From assembly GCA_965237965.1 (NCBI GenBank), contig CBDEGT010000003.1, positions 434,001-498,000 on the forward strand: a DNA stretch of 64,000 nucleotides, read 5' to 3'. The notes beneath the pieces are model-generated. The model was not told the origin of the DNA. It saw only the letters and a program-made list of their open reading frames with translations, and did no database searches. The translations under genes were made by a program, and so were the position numbers. This document shows, in pieces, positions 35,405 to 42,832 of the stretch (its first letter is position 1; each line of letters begins with the position of its first letter). This stretch comes from UBA2988 sp965237965. GTDB taxonomy: Bacteria > Gemmatimonadota > Gemmatimonadetes > Longimicrobiales > Gaopeijiaceae.

Positions 35405-36640
35405 GTGCTCAGTCGCGCCTCCCACTGGGCCGCTCTCCTACTCATGACCGTACTCACGGTGCCGAGCGCACTGCTCGCGCAGCAGCCCGACCTCCGCCAA
35501 GAGATTCAGCAGAGTCAGCGCCGGCTCGAGCAGATCCGCGAGGAGAGGGCGCGGCTGGAGCGCGAGATGGATGCCGTCCGAACCCGCGTGAGGGATGTCT
35601 CCTCCGAACTGGCGAACGTCGAGCGCCGACTATCGGGATCGCGCTCCGTCCTCGCCGAGCTCCAGTTCCAGTCCGACATCGTCGCCGACCGGATCGGCGG
35701 CAACGACCAGGAACTCGCGCTCGCTCGTGACCAGCTGCGCGACGGAAATGCGACCCTCAGGCGTCGGCTCCGCGACATCTACAAGATGGGCCGACTGCAC
35801 ACCGTGCGCGTACTACTCGGTGCCGACTCGTTCGTGGACCTGCTCAATCGCTACCGTTACCTGCGCTTGATCGCGTCCTACGACCGCGCGCTGGTCGATC
35901 AGATCGCTCTGCTGGAGGAGCGGCTCGTGGTCCACGACCGCAGACTCCAGGCCGACCTCGCCGAGCTCGGACGGCTTCGCCGAACACGCTTGGAGGAGGT
36001 CGCCGAGCTCCGGTCGCTCGAGGAGGAGCATCGGCGGATGCTCGATCAGTTCCGCACACGCGAGCGTCAAGCCCTCACCCGCCTGGATCAAATCGAGGCG
36101 GACGAGAGCCGAATGCGAGGGTTGATCGACGACCTCGAGCGGCGGCGGCGCGAAGCCGAGCGCCGCGCTGCCCTGGGCGCAGCTGCGCCAGCGGGCCCAA
36201 CCCTTCTGGCGAGCGACGTCGGCACCCTCGACTGGCCGGTCGAGGGCCCGTTGGTCTACCGCTTCGGGCGCGAAGTCCGAGCCAACGGAAACGTGCTGCG
36301 CTGGAACGGCGTCGGGATCGGAGCACCGACCGGCACGCCCGTGCGAGCCGTCAAGGCTGGCAGCGTCGTGCTGGCGGGGCGCTTCGAGGGATACGGCCCT
36401 ACCGTGGTTCTCAGCCATGGGGAGGGGTTCTATACCCTCTATCTGTACCTAGAGGCGATCGGCGTCGTGGAGGGTCGCCATGTCGAGGCGGGACAGGTGG
36501 TGGGCACCGTGGGAGGAGCTGACACGCCCGAGGGTCCTCACGTCGAGTTCCAGGTGCGCGTGCCGCAGGGGACGGGTTCGCCCCAGGCGCAGGACCCGCT
36601 CGCGTGGCTGCGCCCACGGAGCCCGGCGGCAGCGCGATGA
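35405..36640 (+). CDS. EnvC-like murein hydrolase activator (degenerate LytM/M23 domain)
   Basis: 411 residues from GTG 35405, with GAGGT eight bases before it inside the ftsX end. Signal peptide (WAALLLMTVLTVPSALLAQQ), then about 230 residues of coiled coil (LEQIREERARLEREMDAV and similar), then a LytM domain from about residue 275. Catalytic M23 residues are missing: the HxxxD zinc site reads NGVGIG, and HLHFE reads HVEFQ. Such degeneracy is known for EnvC, which activates amidases rather than cutting peptidoglycan itself. Directly downstream of ftsEX, its expected partner. No amidase gene is adjacent. Confidence 0.88.
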   Translation: MLSRASHWAALLLMTVLTVPSALLAQQPDLRQEIQQSQRRLEQIREERARLEREMDAVRTRVRDVSSELANVERRLSGSRSVLAELQFQSDIVADRIGGNDQELALARDQLRDGNATLRRRLRDIYKMGRLHTVRVLLGADSFVDLLNRYRYLRLIASYDRALVDQIALLEERLVVHDRRLQADLAELGRLRRTRLEEVAELRSLEEEHRRMLDQFRTRERQALTRLDQIEADESRMRGLIDDLERRRREAERRAALGAAAPAGPTLLASDVGTLDWPVEGPLVYRFGREVRANGNVLRWNGVGIGAPTGTPVRAVKAGSVVLAGRFEGYGPTVVLSHGEGFYTLYLYLEAIGVVEGRHVEAGQVVGTVGGADTPEGPHVEFQVRVPQGTGSPQAQDPLAWLRPRSPAAAR

Positions 36641-36662
36641 CCGTTCGAACGCCCGCGACCGC

Positions 36663-37856
36663 GTGAGCCTTCACCCCGTCCAGGGACATCAACTGACCCG
36701 GGACGCGTTGGTCCGGGCTCGTCGAGAGGGGAGCTTCCCATCGGCCCTTCTCCTGCACGGGCCGCGCGGAGTCGGCAAGCAACGGCTCGCGCTGTGGACG
36801 GGTCAGCTGTTGCTCTGCGGGACGCAAGCCGACGCGCAGAGGAACCGGCAGGCGGAGGAGCCGTGCGGCGAGTGCCACGCGTGCCGTCTGGCGCTCGGGC
36901 TCAAGCACCCCGACCTGCACTGGCATTTCCCGCTCCCACGTCCCAAGGGTGTCTCTGCAGATCGTCTGGCGGACGCGCTCGAGCACGAGCGCGCACAACA
37001 CCTCGATATTCTACGCGCGGCGCCGATCCGTCGTCCCGATCGCGATGAAGCGAAGACGCCTCGAGGCATCTACCTCGCCGCGGTGCGGACCATCCGGCGG
37101 CGGGCGCAGTCGCGGCCGGCCATGGGACCGGCGCAGGTCTTCGTGATCGGGAATGCGGAGGCGTTGGTCTCCCAGGAGGCCAGCCCCGAAGCGGCAAACG
37201 CTCTCCTGAAACTGTTGGAAGAGCCACCCCGCGACACGTACCTGATCCTGACCTCAAGCGAGCCCGGGCTTCTGCTGGCGACCGTCCGCTCTAGGACCGT
37301 CCCACTGCATGTGGGCAGGTTGCCACTCGACGAGATCCGGAGCTTCTTGGAGCAGCGGACCGGCGCGGAGGCCGCTGCCGCCGAGCGAGCCGCCCGGCTG
37401 GGCGCCGGTTCGATCGGGCGCGCACTCGGCTTCCTCCCTTCGGAAGGCGCGCCGGGCCCGCTGGAAGCGGTGCGTCGGCGCGCCATCGAGCTGCTCCGCG
37501 TCTCGCTCTCACCGCGCCGCGAGGAAGCGTTCGCGCTCGCGCTTTCCTTTCCACCTACGGGAGCGCGCAGCCTCATCGAGCTGCTGGAGTTCCTGGACGA
37601 GGCGATTCGCGATCTCGCCGCGCTCGCCGCCGGAGCACCGGAAAGGACAGCGAACCCGGACGCCGCCGATCTGCTGGGACAGAGCGTTCGCGATGCCTCG
37701 GTCCACGCGGTGGATGCGGCTCGCTCGCTGGCTGTGGTGGAGCGGGCACGCGAGCTCGCCCGTGGCAACGTGAACCCGCAGCTTCTGGTCACCGGCCTCA
37801 CCGAGGAGCTGCGACGCGCGCTGCTCGGGCAGCGTGCGGCTCGCACGGCACCGTGA
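36663..37856 (+). CDS. holB: DNA polymerase III delta-prime subunit (HolB-like clamp loader AAA protein)
   Basis: 397 residues from GTG 36663; the upstream open frame overlaps the envC-like gene. Walker A HGPRGVGKQRLAL near residue 32. A zinc module has cysteines in LLLCGTQ and CGECHAC (about 52-75). Sensor-type segment PEAANALLKLLEEPPRDTYLIL, and a modified SRC box (ATVRSRTVPLHV, Thr in place of Cys). Delta-prime proteins often lack a working ATPase; here the P-loop Thr/Ser is replaced by Gln. The last 150 residues form the helical collar region. moaC overlaps its stop (GTGA). Confidence 0.88.
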   Translation: MSLHPVQGHQLTRDALVRARREGSFPSALLLHGPRGVGKQRLALWTGQLLLCGTQADAQRNRQAEEPCGECHACRLALGLKHPDLHWHFPLPRPKGVSADRLADALEHERAQHLDILRAAPIRRPDRDEAKTPRGIYLAAVRTIRRRAQSRPAMGPAQVFVIGNAEALVSQEASPEAANALLKLLEEPPRDTYLILTSSEPGLLLATVRSRTVPLHVGRLPLDEIRSFLEQRTGAEAAAAERAARLGAGSIGRALGFLPSEGAPGPLEAVRRRAIELLRVSLSPRREEAFALALSFPPTGARSLIELLEFLDEAIRDLAALAAGAPERTANPDAADLLGQSVRDASVHAVDAARSLAVVERARELARGNVNPQLLVTGLTEELRRALLGQRAARTAP

Positions 37857-38377
37857 CGGATCGGCGAAGAGAGTCGGAGCGGGACGCCGGCGGCGAAGCT
37901 ACCACCCGACTCACACACGTGGACGCGCGTGGAACTGCTCGCATGGTGGACGTCTCCGGAAAACCGATCACACACCGCCGCGCGGTCGCGGAAGGGCGAA
38001 TTCGAATGGCTGCGGAGACAGCGCGTGCCGTCGCCACCGGCGACGCGCCCAAGGGTGACGTTCTTGGTACGGGTAGGCTCGCCGGCGTCATGGCCGGCAA
38101 GCGCACCTCCGAGCTGATCCCGCTCTGCCACCCGCTGCCGGGTGTGACGGTGTCCGTGGAGGTCGCAGTAGACGAAGCGCTCCCCGGGGTGATCGCACGG
38201 GCGGAAGCGGTGGTCGATGGGTCGACCGGTGTCGAGATGGAGGCGCTCACAGCGGTGAGCGTGGCCCTGCTCACCGTCTACGACATGGCCAAAGCGCTCG
38301 ACCGAGGCATGGTGATCGAGGGAGTACGCCTACTGAGCAAGGAGGGCGGAAGCTCGGGCGTCTACCAGGCGGAGTAG
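37853..38377 (+). CDS. moaC: Cyclic pyranopterin monophosphate synthase MoaC
   Basis: 174 residues. MoaC makes cyclic pyranopterin phosphate, the first intermediate of molybdenum cofactor synthesis, after MoaA. Conserved pieces are LTHVDARGTARMVDVSGKPIT, MAGKRTSELIPLCHPLPG, the active-site stretch DGSTGVEMEALTAVSVALLTVYDMAK and the C-terminal LLSKEGGSSG. The GTG start overlaps the holB stop. moaA is not in the window; moeA lies 13 kb away. Confidence 0.95.
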   Translation: MTDRRRESERDAGGEATTRLTHVDARGTARMVDVSGKPITHRRAVAEGRIRMAAETARAVATGDAPKGDVLGTGRLAGVMAGKRTSELIPLCHPLPGVTVSVEVAVDEALPGVIARAEAVVDGSTGVEMEALTAVSVALLTVYDMAKALDRGMVIEGVRLLSKEGGSSGVYQAE

Positions 38378-38383
38378 AACGCG

Positions 38384-38560
38384 ATGGCCGGGCACTCGGC
38401 CGACGCCCAGTCACGCAGGCAGGATCAGCTCGTCGATCGCTTCGAGCAGGCGGCGCGCACTCTCCGACCTGGCCCCCAACCCATCATGCCGATCCGTCAC
38501 ATCTTCCCCTGGGCCAGTCCGCGGCCAGGCGACGTCGACTCGTCGTCGTTCCTCGGCTGA
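38384..38560 (+). CDS. Possible small protein after moaC
   Basis: 58 codons from ATG 38384, seven bases after moaC, with a GGCGGAG stretch at the end of moaC as a possible ribosome site. The product is soluble and charged at its start (RRQDQLVDRFEQAARTLRPG) and Pro/Ser-rich later. I recognise no family. An antisense frame (minus, ending 38411) also looks partly protein-like, so the region may be a decayed gene or simply spacer. The whole 38378-38609 stretch otherwise holds no clear feature. Confidence 0.2.
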   Translation: MAGHSADAQSRRQDQLVDRFEQAARTLRPGPQPIMPIRHIFPWASPRPGDVDSSSFLG

Positions 38561-38609
38561 ACCGCACCGGGCCCCTACGCGCGGTGCACTCCCCTTCTTC
38601 AGCGACCTG

Positions 38610-40124
38610 CTAGAGGTGGTAGTTCGGTGCCTCGCGCGTGATGGCCACATCGTGCGGATGGGACTCGCGTAGGCCGCCCGGGGTCTGCCGCACGAAGTAG
38701 GTCTTCTCCCGGATCTCGGCGAGCGTGGCCGCGCCGCAGTACCCCATCCCACTCCGCACCCCGCCGACCAGCTGGAAGATCACGTCCGAGACCGGACCCT
38801 TGTAGGGCACCCGTGCCTCGATCCCCTCGGGCACCAGCTTGCGGGACTCTGTCTGGAAATAGCGATCGGCAGACCCCTCCTCCATCGCGGAAAGCGAGCC
38901 CATCCCGCGCACGGTCTTGAAGCGCCGTCCCTCCAGCAAGAAGCTCTCACCCGGCGACTCGTCGGTACCGGCAAACATCGACCCCATCATGACCGACTCG
39001 GCGCCCGCGGCCAGTGCCTTGGTGATATCACCCGAGAAGCGGATCCCTCCGTCTGCGATCACCGGAACTCGGCCCGCTGCACCCTCCACCGCGTCCATCA
39101 CGGCCGTAACCTGAGGGAGCCCCACGCCTGTCACCACACGGGTGGTGCAGATCGATCCCGGCCCGACCCCTACCTTCACCGCATCCACCCCACGCTTGAC
39201 CAAGGCGTCGGCACCTTCGGCAGTGCCGACGTTGCCGGCGACCAGCTGCACGTTCGGGAGAGCATCACGCACGCGCGCAACCGCGCGCAGTACGCCCTCC
39301 GAGTGCCCGTGGGCAGTGTCGACGCATAGTACGTCCACCCCCGCGGCGACGAGCGCGAGCGCACGCGCCAGGTCCTCCTCGGAGGCGCCGATCGCCGCGC
39401 CCACGCGCAATCGTCCGTGCTCGTCCTTGCAGGCATCCGGATACTTCCGGCGCTTGAAGATATCCTTGACCGTTATTAGCCCCTTAAGCCGCCCCTGATC
39501 GTCCACGACCGGGAGCTTCTCGATTCGGTGGCGGTGCAGCACTTTCTGAGCCTCGTCGAGCGTGGTTCCAACGGGCGCCGTGACCATTCGCTCGCTGGTC
39601 ATCACGTCGCGGATCGGCCGGTCCAGATCAGTCTCGAACTGGAGGTCGCGATTGGTGATGATGCCGACCAGCCGACCGTCCTCCTCCACGATGGGGACGC
39701 CACTGATCGAGAAACGCGCCATCAACGTATGAGCCTGACGAAGCGACGCCGATACCCCGAGCGTGATCGGGTGCAGGATCATGCCGCTCTCGGAACGCTT
39801 GACCCGGTCCACCTCCTCGGCCTGCAGATCCACGGACATGTTCTTATGGATGAACCCGAGACCTCCTTCGCGCGCCATCTGGATGGCCATCCGCGACTCG
39901 GTGACGGTGTCCATCGCCGCAGAGAGCAGAGGAATGCGCAGCTCGACCCCTCGGGTTACGCGGGAGCGTACGTCCGTGTCCTTCGGGTGGACCAGCGAGT
40001 GCCCGGGAACCAACAGCACGTCATCGAAGGTGAGCGCTTCCTTGAGGACGCGCGCGGAGGCCGAGGGCCTCACGTCACGTTCAGGGTCCATGATCTGCAC
40101 CGCCCTCGTCTGTGCCTTCGGCAT
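38610..40124 (-). CDS. guaB: Inosine-5'-monophosphate dehydrogenase
   Basis: 504 residues. IMPDH oxidises IMP to XMP, the committed step to GMP. The N-terminal TFDDVLLVPGHSLVHPKDTD leads into the barrel. Two CBS domains interrupt it (about 110-230; IVEEDGRLVGIITNRDLQFE and LPVVDDQGRLKGLITVKDI). The catalytic loop has Cys in GPGSICTTRVVTGVG, then GGIRFSGDITKALAAGA and the MGSLSAMEEGSADRYFQ flap. Promoter-like boxes at 40288-40317 imply a leader of about 155 bases. Confidence 0.97.
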   Translation of the reverse strand: MPKAQTRAVQIMDPERDVRPSASARVLKEALTFDDVLLVPGHSLVHPKDTDVRSRVTRGVELRIPLLSAAMDTVTESRMAIQMAREGGLGFIHKNMSVDLQAEEVDRVKRSESGMILHPITLGVSASLRQAHTLMARFSISGVPIVEEDGRLVGIITNRDLQFETDLDRPIRDVMTSERMVTAPVGTTLDEAQKVLHRHRIEKLPVVDDQGRLKGLITVKDIFKRRKYPDACKDEHGRLRVGAAIGASEEDLARALALVAAGVDVLCVDTAHGHSEGVLRAVARVRDALPNVQLVAGNVGTAEGADALVKRGVDAVKVGVGPGSICTTRVVTGVGLPQVTAVMDAVEGAAGRVPVIADGGIRFSGDITKALAAGAESVMMGSMFAGTDESPGESFLLEGRRFKTVRGMGSLSAMEEGSADRYFQTESRKLVPEGIEARVPYKGPVSDVIFQLVGGVRSGMGYCGAATLAEIREKTYFVRQTPGGLRESHPHDVAITREAPNYHL

Positions 40125-40287
40125 TTCGCTCTCGCCCCGGGGTTCGTGGGCTACGTTCGGTATCTACGGCGTGCTGTCTTCCGCCGAGTGCCGGAATACG
40201 AAGCGCCCGCCCCTCCATAGTGCCCGTGAGCGGGCCGGGAAGGGTGGGCGCGGCGTGCCGGTCGGATGACCGCTGATTCCATGGGAA

Positions 40288-40317
40288 AGCTTATCTGGCG
40301 CTCGCGCGAGGTGTCAA
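40288..40317 (-). promoter_or_regulatory. Promoter of guaB
   Basis: On the minus strand perfect TTGACA (40312-40317), 18-base spacer, TAAGCT (40288-40293) followed by TT. The -35 overlaps the end of the upstream small gene. Transcription would begin near 40281, about 155 bases before the guaB ATG. Confidence 0.6.
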
Positions 40318-40700
40318 CTCCCAAGCCGCTCTCCGGGCGTCCCCTTTGCCGAGCTCGCACCCGCGGAGTCCGGGGGCCTCGTCGGGACTCCGTCATCTTC
40401 GGGAAGCTGCGCTCCCAACTCGGTGAGGATCTGCTTGCCGGCCGTAGACACGCTCGACAGCACGCGATCGGCGGCCGCGATAAGCTGGAACGCTTCCCGA
40501 ATGGTGCTCGGACTCACCGCCTTCTGTCGGAGCTTGTCCTCCAGACCTTCGGCGAATTTCTGGAGTCCGCTCACATCCACTTGCAGGTCGCGAGCGTACT
40601 TGGACTCGAGGAACTCGATGAAGTCGAGAACCTGGTAGACCTGCGCGTCCGGGAGACTCTCGATGAGCCGGAGTAGGCGTTGGCGCAGTACCTCGTGCAC
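40314..40700 (-). CDS. Small helical protein of unknown function (DUF2281-like start)
   Basis: 128 residues, GTG start two bases after the acs stop. Residues 1-40 (LLRLIESLPDAQVYQVLDFIEFLESKYA) resemble the N-terminus of DUF2281-type antitoxin-like proteins. The middle is helical (LQKFAEGLEDKLRQKAVSPSTIREAFQLIAAADRVLSSV in part). The tail is Pro/Ser-rich and disordered. No toxin gene is beside it, so an antitoxin role is not supported. Probably co-transcribed with acs. Confidence 0.6.
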   Translation of the reverse strand: MHEVLRQRLLRLIESLPDAQVYQVLDFIEFLESKYARDLQVDVSGLQKFAEGLEDKLRQKAVSPSTIREAFQLIAAADRVLSSVSTAGKQILTELGAQLPEDDGVPTRPPDSAGASSAKGTPGERLGS

Positions 40701-40702
40701 GT

Positions 40703-42664
40703 TCAGCCCCCCTCGCTCTCGTAGCGCTCCTTGAGCTTCCGCACGACCTCAGGGTCGGCAAGCGTAGTGGTGTCGCCGATCGCGCGCCCCTCGGCGATGT
40801 CCTTGAGCAACCGACGCATGATCTTTCCGGACCGGGTCTTCGGCAGGTCGGCGGTAAAGAGGATCGCTTCGGGCCGCGCGATCGCGCCGATCTTCTCGAC
40901 TACGTGGGCTTTCAGCTCGTCGGCCGTCATATCGCTCGGATCATGGCCTTCCTTGAGCGTGACAAACGCGGCGATCGCCTGACCCTTGAGCTCGTGCGCC
41001 TTACCCACGACGGCAGCCTCCGCTACGCGCGAGTCGTCCACGAGGGCACTCTCCACCTCCATCGTACCGATCCGGTGGCCGGCGACGTTGAGCACGTCGT
41101 CGACCCGTCCGAGGATCCAGAAGAAGTCGTCGGCGTCCAGCTTCGCGCCGTCGCCGGGGAAGTAGACGTCCGGCCATTTGGACCAGTACTGCTCGCGGAA
41201 GCGTTCCTCGTCGCGCCAAACCGTGCGCAGCATCGACGGCCAGGGCCTCCGGATCGCGAGGTAGCCGGCTCGCACGGGATCGCCCTCCTCGCTCAGGATC
41301 TCGGCCTGTATGCCCGGGAAAGGCCGCGTGGCGGTTCCCGGCTTGGTCTCGGTGATCCCCGGAAGCGGAGTGATCATGATCGCGCCCGTCTCCGTCTGCC
41401 ACCAGGTGTCCACGATCGGGCAGCGCCCACCTCCGATCACCCGGTGATACCACATCCAGGCCTCCGGGTTGATCGGCTCCCCCACGGTCCCGAGCAGCCG
41501 GAGATGAGACAGGTCGTGGCCCCCCGGAAACTCCTCGCCCCAGCGCATGAACGCGCGCACTGCCGTTGGGGCGGTATAGAAGATCGTGACCCCATACGTT
41601 TCGCAGAGCCGCCAGATACGGCCTCGGTCCGGCCAGTCCGGGGCTCCTTCGTACATGAACACGGTCGCCCCGCAAGCAAGGGGGCCGTACACCACGTAAC
41701 TGTGGCCGGTCACCCAACCCACGTCGGCCATGCACCAGTACCGATCTTCCTCTTTCAGGTCGAATACCCACTTCGTGGTCGCGTAGACCTGGGTGAGGTA
41801 TCCGCCGGTCGAGTGCACGACGCCCTTCGGCTTTCCAGTTGTTCCCGACGTGTAGAGGATGTAGAGGATGTCCTCGGCATCCATCGGTTCGCAGGACGAT
41901 TCACCCTTCACATCGTGCATCAGCTCGTGGTACCAGTGATCGCGCCCGGCGTGCATGCGGACGTCGAGCTCACGCGTGTTTTCGGTACCGCGCGCCACCA
42001 CGATTACGTGCTCGATCGAGGGGGAGTTCTTGAGCGCCTTGTCGGCGTTGGCCTTGAGCTGAATGACCGAGCCACGACGGTGCCCGCCGTCGGCGGTGAT
42101 CAGCACTTTGGCCTCGGCATCGTTGATCCTGTCCGCGAGCGCGTCCGGACTGAACCCACCGAAGACCACCGAGTGGATGGCGCCGATGCGGACACAAGCG
42201 AGCATGGCGATCGCCGCCTCCGGGATCATGGGAAGGTAGATTGCGACGCGGTCTCCCTTCCTCACGCCCAGATCCTTGAGCACCTTGCCGAAACGGGCCA
42301 CGTGCCGGTGCAGTCCGTGATAGGTGAGGATTCGCACGTCCCCGGGCTCCCCCTCCCAAATGAGCGCGGCCTTGTTGCGCCGGGATCCCTTCAGATGACG
42401 ATCTACGCAGTTGTGGCAGACGTTGAGCTTGCCGCCCACGAACCAGCGAGCATGAGGCGGTTCCCATTCCAGGACGCGATGCCAGGGTTTGAACCAGTCT
42501 AGCTCCTTGGCCCAGTCGGCCCAGTACATCTCTGTGTCCCGCTCGGCTCGCTCGTAGACGCCCGGGTCGGTGACGTGGGGTTTACCGCTCGTGAACTCGG
42601 CCGGAGGGGGAAAGCGGCGCTCCTCCTGGAGTAGAGCGTCGAGCTCGCCGGGCTCAGGGCTCAC
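40703..42664 (-). CDS. acs: Acetyl-CoA synthetase (AMP-forming)
   Basis: 653 residues from GTG 42664, chosen because AGAGGA lies eight bases upstream and the length then matches the family; the frame is open to 42808 but that part looks non-coding. The ANL-family signature is YTSGTTGKPKGVVHSTGGYL. Acs-specific segments include WWQTETGAIMITPLPG, FPGDGAKLDADDFFWILGRVDD and the C-terminal PKTRSGKIMRRLLKDIAEG, whose Lys is the known acetylation-controlled residue. It activates acetate to acetyl-CoA. Divergent from the metal ATPase, with the palindrome at 42801-42825 between them. Confidence 0.96.
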   Translation of the reverse strand: MSPEPGELDALLQEERRFPPPAEFTSGKPHVTDPGVYERAERDTEMYWADWAKELDWFKPWHRVLEWEPPHARWFVGGKLNVCHNCVDRHLKGSRRNKAALIWEGEPGDVRILTYHGLHRHVARFGKVLKDLGVRKGDRVAIYLPMIPEAAIAMLACVRIGAIHSVVFGGFSPDALADRINDAEAKVLITADGGHRRGSVIQLKANADKALKNSPSIEHVIVVARGTENTRELDVRMHAGRDHWYHELMHDVKGESSCEPMDAEDILYILYTSGTTGKPKGVVHSTGGYLTQVYATTKWVFDLKEEDRYWCMADVGWVTGHSYVVYGPLACGATVFMYEGAPDWPDRGRIWRLCETYGVTIFYTAPTAVRAFMRWGEEFPGGHDLSHLRLLGTVGEPINPEAWMWYHRVIGGGRCPIVDTWWQTETGAIMITPLPGITETKPGTATRPFPGIQAEILSEEGDPVRAGYLAIRRPWPSMLRTVWRDEERFREQYWSKWPDVYFPGDGAKLDADDFFWILGRVDDVLNVAGHRIGTMEVESALVDDSRVAEAAVVGKAHELKGQAIAAFVTLKEGHDPSDMTADELKAHVVEKIGAIARPEAILFTADLPKTRSGKIMRRLLKDIAEGRAIGDTTTLADPEVVRKLKERYESEGG

Positions 42665-42800
42665 GGTCGTTCCTCTGTCGGGGTTCCGGGAAAAGAGGGT
42701 GGACAGTAGGCACCCGATCGGAGGCGCGGCAAGCCGGACCGGGGAGCACGAGAGGGTCCGAGTCGGCGGCGGACTTGCTCCGTTCCATCGGAAGTTGGAG

Positions 42801-42825
42801 CTTATCAATAACTATTCTTGATAAG
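42801..42825. promoter_or_regulatory. Palindromic operator candidate between acs and the metal ATPase
   Basis: CTTATCAA (42801-42808) and TTGATAAG (42818-42825) form a perfect 8-base inverted repeat around a nine-base AT-rich centre containing TATTCT. In an otherwise GC-rich setting this stands out. It ends seven bases before the ATPase start, so a bound repressor would block transcription or translation. The Fur-family gene at 45522 is the natural candidate regulator (inference). Confidence 0.55.
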
Positions 42826-42832
42826 GCTGGCC

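Noticed and set aside
40314..40700. Antitoxin of a toxin-antitoxin pair
   Set aside because: Only the first 40 residues recall DUF2281, and neighbours are acs and guaB with no toxin gene.
42665..42808. Upstream extension of acs
   Set aside because: GTG 42664 has a good ribosome site and gives the standard 653 residues; the extension shows no conserved sequence and covers the regulatory region.
42801..42825. Classical Fur, Zur or ZntR box
   Set aside because: The half-sites do not match those consensus sequences; kept as an unidentified palindrome.
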